A stretch of 64,000 bases of DNA from Terriglobia bacterium (lineage in GTDB: Bacteria > Acidobacteriota > Terriglobia > Terriglobales > Acidobacteriaceae). The stretch spans positions 18,288 to 82,287 of the forward strand of contig JAIQFA010000015.1 in NCBI GenBank assembly GCA_020073525.1, in the 5' to 3' direction. Shown piece after piece: positions 8,624 to 16,819 of the stretch; the stretch's first letter is position 1; each line of letters opens with the position of its first letter. A program made the translations under genes and the position numbers. The notes beneath the pieces are model-generated. The model ran no database searches. It was not told the DNA's origin and saw only the letters and a program-made list of their open reading frames with translations.

Positions 8624-9100
8624 ATGCGAAGAACTAAAGGGTTTTCTCTCATTGAACTGTTGATTGTCGTGGCCATCATTCTGATCATCGCGGCGATTGC
8701 GATACCCAGTTTTCTGCATTCGCGCATGGCGGCCAACGAGTCAGCCGCAGTGGCAGCGGTCCGGACCGTGAACACGGCGCAGATCTCGTTCAGTTCGGCT
8801 TATCCGACCGTGGGCTATGCGGCTACCCTGACGGCTCTGGCAGGAACCAGTTGTAGTCCGCCGAGTGCGACCGGCGCCTGCTTGATTGACGAGACTCTGG
8901 CCAGTGGCACAAGGCAGGGGTATTCCTTCACGCTGACCACCGTCACAGGCCCACCGAATTCCGCCTACACGATTGTCGCAGGCCCGATCCAGCAGAACTA
9001 CAATGGGGTCCGCTATTTCTGTTCGTTTGCTGACGCGGTGGTCCGCTATAGCCTGAACACGATCTCCACCTGCGATCCTACGATCGCTCCCCAGAATTAG
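8624..9100 (+). CDS. Type IV pilin-like protein, second copy
   Basis: A 158-residue prepilin, paralogous to the upstream pilin. The leader MRRTKG and FSLIELLIVVAIILIIAAIA show the cleavage glycine and Glu5. Cysteines C77, C86, C133 and C150 match those of the first copy, and the segments NTAQIS.SAYPTVG and GVRYFCSF.DAVV are shared. A GGAGGAG ribosome-binding site sits six bases before the ATG at 8624, much better than that of pilin 1, so this copy may be translated more strongly. It could be a minor pilin or an alternative major pilin. It has its own candidate sigma-54 promoter. Confidence 0.92.
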   Translation: MRRTKGFSLIELLIVVAIILIIAAIAIPSFLHSRMAANESAAVAAVRTVNTAQISFSSAYPTVGYAATLTALAGTSCSPPSATGACLIDETLASGTRQGYSFTLTTVTGPPNSAYTIVAGPIQQNYNGVRYFCSFADAVVRYSLNTISTCDPTIAPQN

Positions 9101-9285
9101 GGCTGGGACAGCGATCGATTTCCCAGGAACCGGCTTCGGTCCCCCACCGGGCAGTTTACCTTCGTAACCTTTCCGAGGAACTCCCACCCGCGTCGCGCAA
9201 TAGCATTGCTTATAATCCTCTTTATTAGATTTATTAGATTCCACATCAAATTTCCAGCAAGGGGCCCGGCACTGCGCGGATAGCC

Positions 9286-10242
9286 ATGGCTGCGATTGAA
9301 ATTCTCGATCTCGAAAAAAAATATCTCGTCGGATTCTGGCGCAAACGGCCAAAACTCGCCCTGCGCCCGCTCCGCCTGACGATTGAAGAAGGGGAGGTCT
9401 TCGGCTTTCTCGGCCCGAATGGCGCGGGCAAGACCACTACCCTTAAGCTTCTCATGGGGCTGGTGTTTCCAACCGCAGGCACGGCGCGGATTCTGGGCAT
9501 GCGTATGGACGATCCGCGTGTGAAATCCCAGATTGGATTTCTGCCCGAGCAACCCTACTTCTACGACCATCTCAGCGCCCGGGAACTGCTCAATTATTAC
9601 GCGCAGCTTTCTGGAGTTCCGGCCAAAGCGTGCTCGGGCCGTGTGGAGCAAATGCTGGCGCGGGTGGGATTGAGCGATTCCGCCGGCGTGCAATTGCGGA
9701 AGTTCTCCAAGGGCATGTTGCAGCGGGTGGGACTGGCGCAGGCCATCTTGCACGAGCCGAAGCTGGTATTTCTGGACGAACCGATGTCGGGACTGGACCC
9801 GGTGGGGCGGCGCGAGGTTCGAGATCTCATTCAGCAACTGCGTTCCGAAGGCAAGACGGTTTTCTTTTCGACCCACATCCTGTCGGATGCGGAAGCACTT
9901 TGCGACCGGGTGGGCATCATCCATGAGGGCGAGTTGCGCGGCGTGGGGGCAGTAGCGGAACTGACCTCTCAAACCAAGGGTAAAGTCGAGATCATCTTTT
10001 GCGCGCAAAACGTGCCCGCAGGTTTGGCCGCCCTCGGAGCTCAAGCCTGGGTCAGCGGGGACATGGTGAATGCTGTACTGACGGAAGAGCAGCAGGATGC
10101 CGCTTTGGAAGTATTGCGCCGCGAGCGCCTCAAACTGATTTCATTGACGCCGGTGCGCAACTCGCTTGAGGAATATTACATCCAGAAACTTCGGCCCTCG
10201 GAAACCCATGAAGAAGAAAGCCGGAAAGGGGCCAGCGCGTGA
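9286..10242 (+). CDS. ABC transporter ATP-binding protein (ABC-2 export type)
   Basis: A 318-residue ABC ATPase. Visible motifs are Walker A GPNGAGKTT (about residues 44-52), the Q-loop region FLPEQPYF, the signature-like FSKGMLQRVGLAQA, Walker B LVFLDEPMSGLDP and the switch STHIL. The tail after residue 230 matches the regulatory C-terminus of CcmA/NatA-like exporters. It pairs with the permease that follows; its TGA overlaps the permease's GTG start (GTGA), so the two are translationally coupled. The exported substrate is not evident: polysaccharide, lipid or peptide export are all possible. A TATAAT-like hexamer at 9211 may be its -10 element. Confidence 0.92.
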   Translation: MAAIEILDLEKKYLVGFWRKRPKLALRPLRLTIEEGEVFGFLGPNGAGKTTTLKLLMGLVFPTAGTARILGMRMDDPRVKSQIGFLPEQPYFYDHLSARELLNYYAQLSGVPAKACSGRVEQMLARVGLSDSAGVQLRKFSKGMLQRVGLAQAILHEPKLVFLDEPMSGLDPVGRREVRDLIQQLRSEGKTVFFSTHILSDAEALCDRVGIIHEGELRGVGAVAELTSQTKGKVEIIFCAQNVPAGLAALGAQAWVSGDMVNAVLTEEQQDAALEVLRRERLKLISLTPVRNSLEEYYIQKLRPSETHEEESRKGASA

Positions 10243-11015
10243 ACTCGAGAATCGCAAACATCGCCTTCAATACGTTCCGCGAAGCGGTGCGCGACCGGGT
10301 CCTGTATAACCTGATCGCCTATGCACTGCTGCTTTCCGGGGCGGCGATCCTGGTGGGTGAAATTTCCATCGATATCGAGCGCCTGGTGGTGGTGAACCTG
10401 GGCCTGACGGCGGTCTCCCTGTTCGGAGTGGTGATCGCCATCTTCATCGGGATCGGACTAGTGTCGAAAGAAATGGACAAGCGCACTCTTTACACCGTGT
10501 TATCGCGCCCGGTTCGACGTTGGGAATTCGTAGTCGGCAAGTTTTTTGGGCTCACGGGAACGTTGGTGGTGAACACCTTCTTCATGGCGCTCGGCGTGTT
10601 TCTCGCACTGCTGTACGTGGCGCACAAATTCGAGAGGATGGACGTGTGGGTATTGGCTGCACTCTATTTTATTGTCCTGCAGTTTTTCATCGTGTGCGCC
10701 CTGTCCCTGTTTTTCTCTTCCTTTTCGACGCCTCTCATGTCGGCCGTCTTTACTTTCGCGCTGTTCGTTATCGGAAGCCTGGCGGAAGATCTGCGGGGCT
10801 TTGCCAGAATCATGCCGGGGGAGGGAGGCTGGCTCGCGACCGCCATCGCCTATCTGGTACCGAATTTTTCCGCGCTGAACGTGATCAGCCAGGTGGCGCA
10901 TGGCGACGCCGTCCCCGGGCGCTTGATGCTCTACAACACCGTGTATGCGCTGCTGTACTCGGCGATGGCGATTTCGGGAGCGGTGCTGATCTTCCAGCGC
11001 CGGAATTTGAAATGA
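10239..11015 (+). CDS. ABC-2 type permease
   Basis: A 258-residue inner-membrane protein with six hydrophobic segments, partner of the ATPase just upstream. The cytoplasmic segment EMDKRTLYTVLSRPVRRWEFVVGKF is typical of ABC-2 permeases next to NatA-like ATPases. The GTG start at 10239 overlaps the upstream stop, and its own TGA overlaps the next ATG (ATGA at 11012), so all three genes form one coupled operon. Confidence 0.88.
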   Translation: MNSRIANIAFNTFREAVRDRVLYNLIAYALLLSGAAILVGEISIDIERLVVVNLGLTAVSLFGVVIAIFIGIGLVSKEMDKRTLYTVLSRPVRRWEFVVGKFFGLTGTLVVNTFFMALGVFLALLYVAHKFERMDVWVLAALYFIVLQFFIVCALSLFFSSFSTPLMSAVFTFALFVIGSLAEDLRGFARIMPGEGGWLATAIAYLVPNFSALNVISQVAHGDAVPGRLMLYNTVYALLYSAMAISGAVLIFQRRNLK

Positions 11016-11944
11016 GTTCCACCCAGCGCGTAAACCTGGTGGCGACCGCGGTGCTAATGTTGTCCATGGCAGGAGGAATTGCGACCCTCAACGCCATCGA
11101 CCGCTCGCGCCTGCGATCGGTAGCGCAAGAAGCGCTCTATCTGCGCTCTTCCAATGTGCTGCGTTGGTTGAGCCTCGGCTACACTGGATTACTCGCCGAC
11201 ATCTACTGGACACGGGCGGTGCAGTACTTTGGCGAACAGCATCACAGCGGTTCCGGCGATTTCCGCTTGCTGGCGCCCCTGCTCGAAATCACGACGGAAC
11301 TCGATCCAAAGCTGCTGCCAGCCTACCAGTTTGGGGCCAACTTCCTCGCTCCCCAACCACCCAACGGCGCGGGGTTACCGGAATCCGCGCTGCAGCTCAT
11401 GAGGTACGGAATCGAGCACAATCCCGACCAGTGGCGGCTTTACTATAATTTGGGATTTCTATACTTCACCGAGTTCAAGGACTACTCCAAAGCGGCAGAT
11501 GCATTTGCCCAGGGAGCAAAACTTCCGGTAACCAGTCAATTTATGCCCATCCTCGCGGCACGGATGGCGCAGCATGCGGGCGAATTCGACACGGCGCGCA
11601 TGTTGTGGTTCACCACCTACCAGAGCACCAAGGAAGCAGGCATCCGGCAAAACGCGGTCGAACACCTGCGCGCTCTGCAAGTGGATGAAGATGTAACTCG
11701 GCTGGAACAAGTCATCGCAAAGTACACTCAACAGTCTGGCCGATTGCCGGCCAGCATGGGCGATCTGGAGCGGGCCGGGTCTATCCGTGGAACTCCCGCC
11801 GATCCAAATGGCCGGCCCTACAAGCTGATGCCGGATGGCCGGATCGAAGTGCAGCATCCAGAGAGCCTTTATTTCATCACCAAGGGACTTCCGCCAGGCG
11901 TGCAGCCCCCGCAACCGTCGCGCGAAGCACGGCCAGCAAAGTAG
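11012..11944 (+). CDS. Membrane-anchored TPR protein of the ABC operon
   Basis: A 310-residue protein with an N-terminal membrane anchor (LVATAVLMLSMAGGIATL) and TPR-like helical repeats, for example DQWRLYYNLGFLYFTEFKDYSKAADAFAQG near residues 135-165. Conserved LGYTGLLADIYWTRAVQYFG suggests an acidobacterial family that travels with this ABC exporter. It probably scaffolds the transporter or its cargo at the outer face of the inner membrane. The ATG at 11012 overlaps the permease stop. The stop codon TAG (11942-11944) lies inside the first bases of a palindromic repeat (GTAGAGACGG), so the C-terminus may have been set by repeat insertion. Confidence 0.75.
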   Translation: MSSTQRVNLVATAVLMLSMAGGIATLNAIDRSRLRSVAQEALYLRSSNVLRWLSLGYTGLLADIYWTRAVQYFGEQHHSGSGDFRLLAPLLEITTELDPKLLPAYQFGANFLAPQPPNGAGLPESALQLMRYGIEHNPDQWRLYYNLGFLYFTEFKDYSKAADAFAQGAKLPVTSQFMPILAARMAQHAGEFDTARMLWFTTYQSTKEAGIRQNAVEHLRALQVDEDVTRLEQVIAKYTQQSGRLPASMGDLERAGSIRGTPADPNGRPYKLMPDGRIEVQHPESLYFITKGLPPGVQPPQPSREARPAK

Positions 11945-12016
11945 AGACGGGGCTTGCCCCGTCTCCGCTCGCACCGGTTCATCTGCTGCGGGAGACGCGG
12001 CAGGCCGCGTCTCTAC
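11941..12016. repeat. GTAGAGACG palindromic repeat, double-hairpin form
   Basis: Outer arms GTAGAGACG (11941-11949) and CGTCTCTAC (12008-12016). Each arm also folds on itself (GACGGGGC-TT-GCCCCGTC and GACGCGGC-AG-GCCGCGTC). Same family as 15270-15353, 16728-16788 and 24789-24820. It supplies the stop codon of the upstream gene. Confidence 0.9.
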
Positions 12017-12062
12017 AGGAAAATTCCAATTCCACGCCAGCACTTTTGTTAGCATTCTTTGC

Positions 12063-12833
12063 GTGCCTGCAAATTCCTCCCCACAATTCCGGAGCGCGTT
12101 CCGCAACTGGTGGCATGAGCAAAGGCAAGAGCATGGCGTCGCAAGCACGACTTCCCTTCTGATCCGCAATCTGTGGAACTTCGTCCGCGAATCGACGCCC
12201 GAACGGCGCCGCCAGCGTTATGGCGACATGGAGTACGACTGGGAGAACCGCGTCAACACGACTAGCGGCACGGTGGACTGGCGCGCGCGGCTGCTGGGAA
12301 TATTTCATTCTCCGTATCAGCCGACCGACCCGGCCCTGTTTCGGGAGATGATGGCGAGCCTGCCTATTGAGTTCGATCAGTTCACCTTCGTCGATCTCGG
12401 ATCGGGCAAGGGACGGACTCTGCTGATGGCATCGGAGTATCCATTTCGAAGAATTGTGGGAGTGGAATGGATTGAGGAATTGCATCGCGCGGCGCAGCAG
12501 AACATCCGCGATTATCGGAGCCCTACCCAACGCTGCACGCGGATCGAAGCCCTGCTTGCCGACGCTCGCCAGTTCGAACTCCCGGAGGAACCGCTGCTGC
12601 TGTACCTTTTCAACCCGCTGCCTGAACGTGCGCTGTCCGAAGTGCTTCAGCGGCTCGGGAAATCGCTGATTGAAGCACCACGGACGGTATGGATCGTTTA
12701 CCACAATCCACAGCTGGAAACGATACTCAGCGTTTCAGGTTTTTTGGAAAAGGCAATCGGGACGCCTCAATATTCCGTGTACCGTCAATCCTGCGGTAGT
12801 GCATCACCGGGTTGGCCACAAATTCAAATTTGA
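12063..12833 (+). CDS. Class I SAM-dependent methyltransferase-like protein
   Basis: About 256 residues. The SAM-binding motif FTFVDLGSGKGRTLLMA is followed by the acidic end of strand 2 in IVGVEWIEELHRAA and by LLADARQFELP, a standard Rossmann methyltransferase layout. The start is uncertain: the frame is open upstream through a palindromic repeat that cannot be coding, so I take the first in-frame GTG after the repeat, at 12063. It lacks a clear ribosome-binding site. The last 107 bases overlap the 3' end of the minus-strand protease gene. The family homology probably ends near residue 240, so the tail may be a read-on. Substrate unknown. Confidence 0.7.
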   Translation: MPANSSPQFRSAFRNWWHEQRQEHGVASTTSLLIRNLWNFVRESTPERRRQRYGDMEYDWENRVNTTSGTVDWRARLLGIFHSPYQPTDPALFREMMASLPIEFDQFTFVDLGSGKGRTLLMASEYPFRRIVGVEWIEELHRAAQQNIRDYRSPTQRCTRIEALLADARQFELPEEPLLLYLFNPLPERALSEVLQRLGKSLIEAPRTVWIVYHNPQLETILSVSGFLEKAIGTPQYSVYRQSCGSASPGWPQIQI

Positions 12834-14487
12834 CCAGCGCATCGCGGTAATTGATTTTCAGATTCAAAGCGTTAAGCATAGGGAACCCGATCATTCCCGA
12901 CACCTCGGTTCCGACGGACTGACTGAGGTTCGACAGATCGAATGCAACCATATCAATATTGTTCTGCCGCAGGCCGCCGAATTCCAGCACAACTGTGCCG
13001 GTCTCGTAAACTTTGTTCACCTCTCCGCTCAAGCCCTTGACAGTAATTTCTGACATCCCGTGGACCTTAGTGACTTCGCGCGCCGCATCCGGAGTAATCG
13101 AATTGTTGAAGGCACCGGAATCGATGAGGAACAGTTTTCCCTTAACCTCGTTGATGTTGGTGGGCACAAGCAACATGTGGCCAAAGCGGAGAACTCCCGC
13201 ATAGCCCTTCATCTCAGGACCGATGAATCGGTCAAAATATTTGGGGGCCGACGCGGGACTCGCCACCTGCGCGCCGTTGCCGACAGCCTTCGGATCAGGC
13301 TCGGAGCGCACCTGGTCATCGTCCGTCGCAAGCGAAGGTTTGACCGGTGGTTCTCCCGGGCGGGCCGGCAATTGGCTCAGGTTCATCTTGCGCTTGGGAA
13401 AATCGAGTTCGATCAGAAATTGTTGGAACACATCTGCGCCAATCAGTCCCTCTTCGTCACCTACAGAGCCTTTGTCGACAACGCCCAAAAGACAGTTGCG
13501 GAATTCCAGTTTGCCAATGCGAATCGAATCGGCATAGGCCGAATATCCCTTGGCCGCGCCTTCGTCGCCGACGCCGCCGATGCTCACCTTCGCCATTCGC
13601 TGAACGCCGGCGCGCTCCGCGAGTCTGCGATTGATGGTAATTCCGCCCGCGCCCGTATCCAGCATGAGCTTGGATTTCTGACCATTAACCACGACCTGCA
13701 GCCCCACACCGCGCATGTGTTTTGCATCGATCTGAAGTGGCAGCAGGTCTGTTTCGGTTGCCGTCACGTCGGAGACCAGCCGGCAGTGCGCAGCTGGCCC
13801 GTTCTGGCGTGCTTTGAGCATTTCGAGATACTCTCGCAGACCGCGCTGGGTATCGGCGGCGTCGCCGTGTGTTCCGGCAAGATAGGATTCCAGGAACTGG
13901 ACGCGGTCTTGGCGCGGAAGTGTGCCCATCCACTCTTTCTGCACGTCCGGATCACTGGGATCAAGGTCGTGGGCTCGCACAATGAGGCGGTGCTCCCGCG
14001 CGTACAGGCCAGAGGCAGAAGAAATTCGAGCCAGCCCCAAATAAGCTCGCGCCGGAGCCCCTCCGGCATTGATCACCTGGACGAAGATCTTCTCGGCATC
14101 GGGAATCCTGCCCTGGCGGAACAGCAACTCCGCCTGCACGACCTTGAGTCCGGGGTCTGCAGGCTTGGCTTGCAGCCCCTTCACTAACATCTCGTCGGCA
14201 TCGCGAAGCTTGTCCTGCTTCAAATAGCAGCGGACGATTCCTGTGTACGCTTCCGCAGTTTCCGTGCCCGACTTCAGCACCTGGTTGTATTGAGCGATTG
14301 CCTGGTCGAAGGAACCTTTCCGAAACTGGTCATCGGCCTCCTTAAGAAGTGGGGCCGGTTCGCTTTCTACACTCGTGGCTCGTTTTGCCTGCTGCGCGAC
14401 AACCGGCAAACCACGGAATAAGACTCCAACGGCCGTAAAAAGAACGGCCGCCACGCAGCAACGACGAATTCTAGTTTGCCGCATCAT
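12727..14487 (-). CDS. Exported TPR protein with two retropepsin-like aspartic protease domains
   Basis: About 586 residues. A signal sequence (VAAVLFTAVGVLFRGLPVVA) is followed by TPR-like repeats (residues 45-200), then two copies of a retropepsin-like fold. The first active-site loop reads LDTGAGG (about residue 275) with ADVFQQFLIELDFPKRKM as the end of the domain; the second reads IDSGAFN (about residue 455) with IGFPMLNALNLKINYRD. Single-domain retropepsins must dimerise, so two domains in one chain could make an internal pseudo-dimer like pepsin. Both have the catalytic Asp. Start chosen at the first of two adjacent ATGs next to the signal sequence; no clear ribosome-binding site is seen. 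Probably periplasmic. Confidence 0.8.
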   Translation of the reverse strand: MMRQTRIRRCCVAAVLFTAVGVLFRGLPVVAQQAKRATSVESEPAPLLKEADDQFRKGSFDQAIAQYNQVLKSGTETAEAYTGIVRCYLKQDKLRDADEMLVKGLQAKPADPGLKVVQAELLFRQGRIPDAEKIFVQVINAGGAPARAYLGLARISSASGLYAREHRLIVRAHDLDPSDPDVQKEWMGTLPRQDRVQFLESYLAGTHGDAADTQRGLREYLEMLKARQNGPAAHCRLVSDVTATETDLLPLQIDAKHMRGVGLQVVVNGQKSKLMLDTGAGGITINRRLAERAGVQRMAKVSIGGVGDEGAAKGYSAYADSIRIGKLEFRNCLLGVVDKGSVGDEEGLIGADVFQQFLIELDFPKRKMNLSQLPARPGEPPVKPSLATDDDQVRSEPDPKAVGNGAQVASPASAPKYFDRFIGPEMKGYAGVLRFGHMLLVPTNINEVKGKLFLIDSGAFNNSITPDAAREVTKVHGMSEITVKGLSGEVNKVYETGTVVLEFGGLRQNNIDMVAFDLSNLSQSVGTEVSGMIGFPMLNALNLKINYRDALVKFEFVANPVMHYRRIDGTRNIEASRLPFPKNLKR

Positions 14488-14613
14488 AAGGAACTGAAAA
14501 GTTTGCCATGACGCCCAGGGGCGGCTCAAGCTCAAATAAAGCGTTGAACATTCATCTGTGATTTACAGCACGCGACAGAGCTGCCGCAGTAGAATCGGGA
14601 AGGGGATCCATCG

Positions 14614-15273
14614 TTGAACCGCCGCCTTCTCTCGCTGTTGATACTGCTCACAGTCTTCGTCCTGCCCACGCAAGCCCAGGATATCCGTCAACTCGCCCGG
14701 GCGGTCGATGACCACTACAACCACCTGCGCAGTTTGCAGTCGGACTTCACTGAGATCTACCGGGGCGATGGCCCGGAACGCGTGGAATCGGGTACGCTGT
14801 GGCTGAAAAAGCCGCGCAAGATGCGCTGGGAATATCGTTCTCCGAAAGAGAAGCTGTTTATCAGCGACGGGCAAGCGGTGTGGTTTTACCTGCCGGCGGA
14901 ACGGCAACTCAGAAAGACGGAACTCTGGAAGCTGGACGACTTGCGATCACCCCTTGCATTCTTGCTCGGTAAAACCAAATTGGAGAATGAGTTACGAGGA
15001 CTTTCCAAGGTGGTGGATCAAGCGCCGCTGGGTGCCGGGAACACCCTGTTGCGGGGGATTCCTCAGGCGATGGCAGGCCAGGTGAACGAGGTGCAACTGG
15101 AGATCACTCCGGCCGACCAGATTGTCCGCATCGTACTACTGGAACCGGACGGGGCGGCCACAGAGTTTCGCTTTGCCGGCTGGAAAGAGAATTTGGACTT
15201 GAACGACAGTCGATTTCGGTTCACCCCTCCGCCGGGGGTCGAAACGGTGGAAGGCGAATTGGCACCGCCGTAG
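14614..15273 (+). CDS. lolA: LolA-like outer-membrane lipoprotein carrier
   Basis: A 219-residue exported protein with signal peptide LLSLLILLTVFVLPTQAQ and the LolA fold signatures LQSDFTEIYRG, GTLWLKKPRKMRWEY and DGQAVWFYLPAERQL. LolA carries lipoproteins from the inner to the outer membrane through the periplasm. The start is TTG at 14614, with GAAGGGG upstream. The stop codon TAG (15271-15273) is part of the GTAGAGACGG start of a palindromic repeat. It precedes the pilus operon but is separated from it by that repeat and over 200 bases. A second, more distant LolA-like protein is encoded at 28009-28809. Confidence 0.85.
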   Translation: MNRRLLSLLILLTVFVLPTQAQDIRQLARAVDDHYNHLRSLQSDFTEIYRGDGPERVESGTLWLKKPRKMRWEYRSPKEKLFISDGQAVWFYLPAERQLRKTELWKLDDLRSPLAFLLGKTKLENELRGLSKVVDQAPLGAGNTLLRGIPQAMAGQVNEVQLEITPADQIVRIVLLEPDGAATEFRFAGWKENLDLNDSRFRFTPPPGVETVEGELAPP

Positions 15274-15353
15274 AGACGGGGTTTGCCCGGTCTCCCGCGT
15301 GCCGCGCCGCCAAAGTTGGGTTCGGTCTGAGACGCGGCAAGCCGCGTCTCTAC
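15270..15353. repeat. GTAGAGACG palindromic repeat, double-hairpin form
   Basis: Outer arms GTAGAGACG (15270-15278) and CGTCTCTAC (15345-15353), with an inner GACGCGGC-AA-GCCGCGTC hairpin and a slightly degenerate first hairpin. Its first bases provide the TAG stop of the LolA-like gene. Confidence 0.9.
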
Positions 15354-15503
15354 GGAGGAGTCGGATACCCATTTGAAAGGCCTTGGTTACTTGCGTACCA
15401 CACAGAGGGACAGGTTGCGGTAAGCGCTTTGGGAACACGATGTTACACTGGGCATGGAACACCGGGAGAAAGACCCCGGAAACACGGAACTAACCGATAG
15501 TAA

Positions 15504-16712
15504 ATGGCACAATTCCTGGTCAAAGTCGCCGACGAACAGGGCCATCTGCGGCAGCAGGTGGAGCACGGCTATTCCGAAGCCGAGGTCCACGACCGCTTCA
15601 CGCAGCAGGGATACCTGGTCTATTGGGTCAAGCCCCGGACCATCCTCAGTACCGGCGGCGGCCAGTTCGGACGCAGCCGCAAGCTGAAACAGGCAACGTT
15701 CCTGATTTTCAATCAGCAGTTTCTGACCCTGATCAAGGCGGGCCTGCCGATCCTGACGGCGCTCGATCTCCTCATCAAACGGCAGCGCGACAAGTCTCTG
15801 CTGCAGTTGCTGGAAAACGTGCGCGAGCGGGTCAAAGGTGGCGAGTTGCTGTCGGACGCCTTCGCTGCCCAGCAGGTGTTTCCGAAGATGTATACCACCA
15901 CGCTGCTGGCCGGCGAGAAGAGCGGCAGCATGGAAGAAGTGCTGAGCCGCTACATTGCCTACCAGCGCATGGTGCAGACGTTTCGCAAGAAGCTTCTGGT
16001 GTCACTCGTGTATCCGGCACTGCTGGTTTCGGTGGTGACGGTGATGCTGATTTTTTTGATCACCTACGTGGTGCCGAAGTTTGCCGACCTGTTCAATAAT
16101 CTAGGAGCCCAACTGCCGGCCATCACCGTGTTCATGCTGACACTCGGCCTGAACGCGCAGAAGTATGGGTGGATCGTGCTGCTGGTTTTGGTGGTGGCGG
16201 TTGTTCTGTTATTGCGCTGGAAACAGAGCGATCGCGGCGCCGAGCAGATTGACAAGTTTCTATTGTCGCTGCCCTTGATCGGGGAAATCCGGCTGAAGTA
16301 CCAGGTAGCAAATTTCTCGCGCATTCTCGCCACGCTGCTACAGGGCGGTCTGCCGTTGGTGCCGGCGATGGAAACGGCGGGCGAATCGATGAGCAGCCGG
16401 CAGATGTTGAACGGCATCACCGCCGCCGCGGAACGAGTGCGAGAAGGACAGAGCCTGGCGCACAGCCTGGAAACACAAAAGCTGTTTCCCGATCTTGCCG
16501 TGGAAATGCTGGAGGTCGGTGAATCGACCGGTGCGTTGCCGGCGATGCTCGCTTCGGTGGCAGAGTTTTACGAAGAAGACGTGCAGACGGCTTTAGGTGC
16601 AGCCATGGCGCTGATTGAGCCGATGATTTTGATCATCATGGCGGTCTTTGTCGGAGGCATACTGATTTCACTCTATATGCCGATTTTCACCTTGGGAGCG
16701 AACGTGCACTAA
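15504..16712 (+). CDS. pilC: Type IV pilus inner-membrane platform protein PilC
   Basis: A 402-residue PilC/GspF family protein. An N-terminal region of about 60 residues is followed by two T2SSF domains, each ending in hydrophobic segments. Signatures include FNQQFLTLIKAGLPILTALDLL, LLAGEKSGSMEEVLSRYIAYQ and, in the second repeat, LEVGESTGALPAMLASVAEFYEEDV. It anchors the assembly ATPase and pushes pilin subunits into the growing fibre. First gene of a run that continues with pilB, pilM, pilN, pilO and a pilP-like gene. A palindromic repeat separates it from pilB. GspF of a type II secretion system is the only real alternative. Confidence 0.92.
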   Translation: MAQFLVKVADEQGHLRQQVEHGYSEAEVHDRFTQQGYLVYWVKPRTILSTGGGQFGRSRKLKQATFLIFNQQFLTLIKAGLPILTALDLLIKRQRDKSLLQLLENVRERVKGGELLSDAFAAQQVFPKMYTTTLLAGEKSGSMEEVLSRYIAYQRMVQTFRKKLLVSLVYPALLVSVVTVMLIFLITYVVPKFADLFNNLGAQLPAITVFMLTLGLNAQKYGWIVLLVLVVAVVLLLRWKQSDRGAEQIDKFLLSLPLIGEIRLKYQVANFSRILATLLQGGLPLVPAMETAGESMSSRQMLNGITAAAERVREGQSLAHSLETQKLFPDLAVEMLEVGESTGALPAMLASVAEFYEEDVQTALGAAMALIEPMILIIMAVFVGGILISLYMPIFTLGANVH

Positions 16713-16727
16713 GGCACCGGGCTAGCT

Positions 16728-16788
16728 GTAGAGACGGGGCTTGCCCCGTCTCCGCCGCAACACAAGACGCGGCACGCCGCGTCTCTAC
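16728..16788. repeat. GTAGAGACG palindromic repeat between pilC and pilB
   Basis: Outer arms GTAGAGACG (16728-16736) and CGTCTCTAC (16780-16788), with inner hairpins GACGGGGC-TT-GCCCCGTC and GACGCGGC-AC-GCCGCGTC. It starts 15 bases after the pilC stop. Confidence 0.9.
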
Positions 16789-16819
16789 AGAAAGGTTCTC
16801 GGAGAGGCTGTAAACTGGA

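Noticed and set aside
13060..14187. Plus-strand open frame of 375 codons
   Set aside because: Antisense to the double retropepsin protein; no motif of its own.
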